DNA of 64,000 nt from CAZJAD01 sp964543855 (lineage in GTDB: Bacteria > Electryoneota > RPQS01 > DYHQ01): positions 1 to 64,000 of the forward strand of contig CAZJAD010000002.1 in NCBI GenBank assembly GCA_964543855.1. The letters are read 5' to 3'. The position numbers and the translations under genes were made by a program. Positions 62,501-64,000 of this stretch are shown piece after piece. The stretch's first letter is position 1; each line of letters starts with the position of its first letter. The notes beneath the pieces are model-generated. The model was not told the origin of the DNA. It saw nothing but the letters and a program-made list of their open reading frames with translations, and made no database searches.

Positions 62501-63728
62501 CTCCGACAACGGTGTGGGCTGCGAGTTGTTCCAGTCGAATCGTCGAGCGAGACAACGACGCTCTTGCCCGGAGTTCCCGGAGCGTTAGAGGGCCAAGACG
62601 CAGCGTGTCGCCTGTGAGTTCGGCATCAATTTCGGGCTCCAAGAGAGGCCCGCGGACAGCCAGTGTCGCGCGGAGTTCTCCGGCTGCACTGGCCGGATTT
62701 CCGAACAGTATGTCCGCGAAGTTCTTACCTTTCAAAGATCGGATCTCGCCAGTGATGTTCCACGCAGAACCGCGGCGCAAGACCACATGGCCGTTTGCCT
62801 TTACGGTGCACTCGCGTGAGACCCCTTCGAGATGCGAAAGCAGAAGAGTATCGCCTGAAAGACTAAGCTGGGATCTCGAAAGATCAACACCTCCGTAGCC
62901 GGGGATCTCTACATGCAGGTCAGCCACATCGGCATCGCCGGAGATTCGAGCCGTCGAGCTGTCGGCCAGGAAGCGCACCCGAGCCAAGCCCTTCCCGCCT
63001 CGGATCCGGAAGCTGTCAGGCAGTGCCAGAAGTGAGGCAATCTGCTGTTCGCGGAAAGAAAGCTGCATCACGGCACCAAGGCGGTGCTTGTCGGTATTCG
63101 CAACCGCGGTCAATTGTAGCGTTCCAGGCTCCTGCCTGAGGAAACCGCCTTGGGCTTTGAGGCGGATCGACCAGGCGGCATCGTGAAAGACCGTGCCGCG
63201 AAGGTTCGAGACAACTGTCAGAGTGTCGCCAAGCTCGATGACATGAATATCCGCATCGCGAAACGAGATGCGACACAGACTATCGAGTCGACCGAGGGCT
63301 GAATAGAGCCCGGCAGGCATCGTCAAGGTCGGAAGAATCGTTCCTGTCGTGTCTGTCTTACCGGTGTCCCGGCTGATTGTGAGAAACAGTTGGGGGCGTT
63401 GGCAAGTTATCCGCCGAAGGGAACGTTCGGGCCTGCTCGGCGACATGGCGGCCCGCAGCACATTGATGCTCGCGCTGGCCTCATCAATCTCGAGATGGCT
63501 GCCTTTGCCCAATGGCAGCGACACGCCGGAGAAACGAATACTTCCCCAACCAACATCGACGCGTTCGACAGCTGCCTCTGGCCCCAAACGGCGCTGCAAA
63601 TAGGCCGCGACGGCAAGCCGTGCACGGTCATTAACGAAAGAGCGCGGCACCAGCAACACAGCCAGAGTCCCAGCCAAAACGGCCAGAAGAATGACAGTAA
63701 GGAGCGTCTTGCGTTTCGACCACTGCAT
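59568..63728 (-). CDS. tamB: TamB-like intermembrane protein (DUF490)
   Basis: Very large AsmA/TamB-type protein of 1386 residues from MQWSKRKTLLTVILLAVLAG (63728). It has one N-terminal inner-membrane helix and then a long beta-rich taco-shaped repeat region. The C-terminal 350 residues are the TamB domain: LIQGDVAIRDATVTYPF, LEVDAEINPTERGVLLEGT, STRGRVDYLDQTFRVDEVVAEF, SSPEEVLALLGYS, and a late LTVGKFLTHDLFFSYTGEL strand pair. TamB proteins are thought to move lipids and help assemble surface proteins. It is directly upstream of bamA, with no separate tamA visible. Confidence 0.93.
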   Translation of the reverse strand: MQWSKRKTLLTVILLAVLAGTLAVLLVPRSFVNDRARLAVAAYLQRRLGPEAAVERVDVGWGSIRFSGVSLPLGKGSHLEIDEASASINVLRAAMSPSRPERSLRRITCQRPQLFLTISRDTGKTDTTGTILPTLTMPAGLYSALGRLDSLCRISFRDADIHVIELGDTLTVVSNLRGTVFHDAAWSIRLKAQGGFLRQEPGTLQLTAVANTDKHRLGAVMQLSFREQQIASLLALPDSFRIRGGKGLARVRFLADSSTARISGDADVADLHVEIPGYGGVDLSRSQLSLSGDTLLLSHLEGVSRECTVKANGHVVLRRGSAWNITGEIRSLKGKNFADILFGNPASAAGELRATLAVRGPLLEPEIDAELTGDTLRLGPLTLRELRARASLSRSTIRLEQLAAHTVVGDLSMKGEVAAHRRGFPLSATGSLRLALEHEPPGFHQVSGVTIDLSGTLRHPSAFLTFSDSSGNSLVAGSIQLEDGTWRFATGEGVTGPPLRVDIAAFGAEVTAKIRHAEQLRAVLAPSAWRDCLEYMRDVSVDFRGQDLSGSFTLNAAPDTTKRLPGAFSQVRRATVRGSYVHPREGPLVLLGGWEVEATKDFAGTFDLALSPDTVEFHEVRIADFATLTGTLWPTHSTADLDLEIHGVPLDLLPVRLPVLEKARVRGIVTGHARASGSMGALTWTADLSLVSGEAFDVKGYWSTIVLTGLGARCDVTHFVFGRDIGRIFSATGCVDLQADSVELVASSGERIADEVLRGVTGHGGWLDGTLDARAVISGRLSAPSVRAVISVSRGHVLKDISFDTLTAVVAWDFDDEGRRQIRVSNARMERFGRYYLAGHLVTNPCPGGRLAGEVTGHGQFLCIVDELAGTFHTRKGHGSLEARLGGTWDHPRFLGAELSQVDGEFTFTDLTPASITMDLTVRLSPSGVLEHGRVDLRAGSRRLTVRTIRDPSREGLADLTPILVESPALDLGIIEIASGPDGMPMRFPGIMEADWAGDFTFGLPDGRSLTLSQENDHLLIQGDVAIRDATVTYPFIEGSGRTTKFTRWLLCQLKRARWDLRIVPEEGNHYYAEFTGLKDSDIFADWRDSPLWRNFADLVDRLEVDAEINPTERGVLLEGTIEEKTFHGVGRVTSTRGRVDYLDQTFRVDEVVAEFDASDPRPVMRGSAETTGQDSLGRRVPVYLTLYAIDRETGIRAKEGRLDELSVVLEGEVESSPEEVLALLGYSIDDVGNQAWRMGQAIVERAFRSWLLRPVERRLGRWTGLDVLSVTPTLRSRYASRRTGNGAANDTLAEASGARYFTGSQLTVGKFLTHDLFFSYTGELAEGDEVGLEGKRLGFVHLWTMEYRMRPISRDLVVDFSIEYDNLERRRDESVSLKYTFALQP

Positions 63729-63739
63729 CGTTTCACGAC

Positions 63740-64000
63740 CTAATGGTCGGCCCTCCAGGCAAAGAGTCCCCCGGGATCGAGCAGTGCCTGCAATTGAGAC
63801 CATTTCAATGCAGGTTGGCCTGTCGAAACCGAGAGCGTGGTTTCGTGATTCTCCGGCAACTGCGCGGACTCGGTGTCCGGCGGCATCACGCGTCGCAGGC
63901 GAACACGGAGAATAATCCCGAGACGGCCCTGTGAGCCAAACAAGAGATGGCTTACGGCCGGGTCATTGATCGTACCGGTGCCTTCTCCGGCGAGCATCTC
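63740..64000 (-). CDS. FAD-linked oxidoreductase, C-terminal end (cut by window edge)
   Basis: The last 86 codons of a gene that starts beyond the right edge. The segment GEGTGTINDPAVSHLLFGSQGRLGI fits the end of the FAD-binding PCMH (type 4) domain of GlcD/GlcE-like oxidases, where GSEGTLGI is conserved. Only about 50 residues follow, with no FAD_oxidase_C domain, so this is a short form (GlcE-like) or a truncated gene. It ends 11 bases before tamB. Confidence 0.7.
   Translation of the reverse strand, partial: EMLAGEGTGTINDPAVSHLLFGSQGRLGIILRVRLRRVMPPDTESAQLPENHETTLSVSTGQPALKWSQLQALLDPGGLFAWRADH

Noticed and set aside
1..64000. CRISPR arrays, insertion sequences, prophage or defence islands
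   Set aside because: No regularly spaced repeats, transposase or phage proteins were seen; the content is core metabolism, translation and envelope genes throughout.

Overview
The window is a dense, housekeeping-rich stretch of a Gram-negative bacterial genome. G+C is moderately high (roughly 55-60% by eye), there is almost no intergenic DNA, and nearly every gene lies on the minus strand. rpsT is the only protein gene I support on the plus strand. The outer-membrane and lipid A genes (tamB, bamA, skp, lpxD, an lpxC-fabZ fusion, lpxA) show a diderm. The LpxC-FabZ fusion, an HQLGTPLTS-type histidine kinase and a DUF4292-like lipoprotein point to the FCB superphylum, perhaps an uncultured lineage such as Zixibacteria or a relative; that placement is inference. 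Two runs of exactly 100 N (20777-20876 and 22233-22332) show that this is a scaffolded draft assembly, probably a metagenome bin.

Layout, left to right (minus-strand genes are transcribed right to left). 1-5754: the start of comEC (cut by the left edge), an FmdB zinc ribbon, menG/ubiE, cdsA and a large TPR lipoprotein. 5763-8500: a sirtuin, rpsT on the plus strand with its own near-consensus promoter and a long terminator hairpin, and guaB. 8578-15803: an unusual GH2-like protein with a C-terminal membrane domain, a PepT-like M20 peptidase, mtaB and rpsA. 15918-21127: plsC, cmk, an unassigned SDR-like protein, scpB, scpA and trpS (interrupted by the first gap). 21276-23401: an outer-membrane TonB-plug-like barrel protein (second gap) overlapping an ECF transporter S component, preceded by a structured leader. 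23536-27714: the classic rplS-trmD-rimM-khpA-rpsP-ffh cluster and rfaE2. 27718-28811: tRNA-Val(CAC) and rfaE1. 28892-33295: a ferredoxin, frr, pyrH, tsf, rpsB, rpsI and rplM. 33349-35174: an M28 peptidase and thioredoxin. 35208-41414: galT, two GH57 enzymes and glgC (alpha-glucan/glycogen metabolism). 41420-52525: a CheY-like regulator, nadC, pcrA, mltG, a histidine kinase, a GT2 enzyme, a DUF4292-like lipoprotein, a TPR protein, rseP and dxr. 52522-64000: a lipoate ligase/octanoyltransferase, lpxA, lpxC-fabZ, lpxD, skp, bamA, tamB and the end of an FAD-linked oxidoreductase.

Many neighbours overlap by the 4-base ATGA stop/start, so large parts look like translationally coupled operons; from the right edge to the terminator at 33331-33360 I see no other clear terminator. 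No stretch over 300 bases lacks a gene. The most distinctive items are the GH2-fold protein that has lost its catalytic residues and carries a Yip1-like membrane domain (8578-11112); the ECF S component and TonB-plug-like pair behind a candidate switchable leader RNA (21276-23535); a structured leader in front of rpsB; a site where a stop codon, a terminator hairpin and a -35 box share the same bases (33331-33360); and a terminator-like hairpin directly in front of rfaE1. I found no insertion sequences, integrases, CRISPR arrays, rRNA genes or phage genes.
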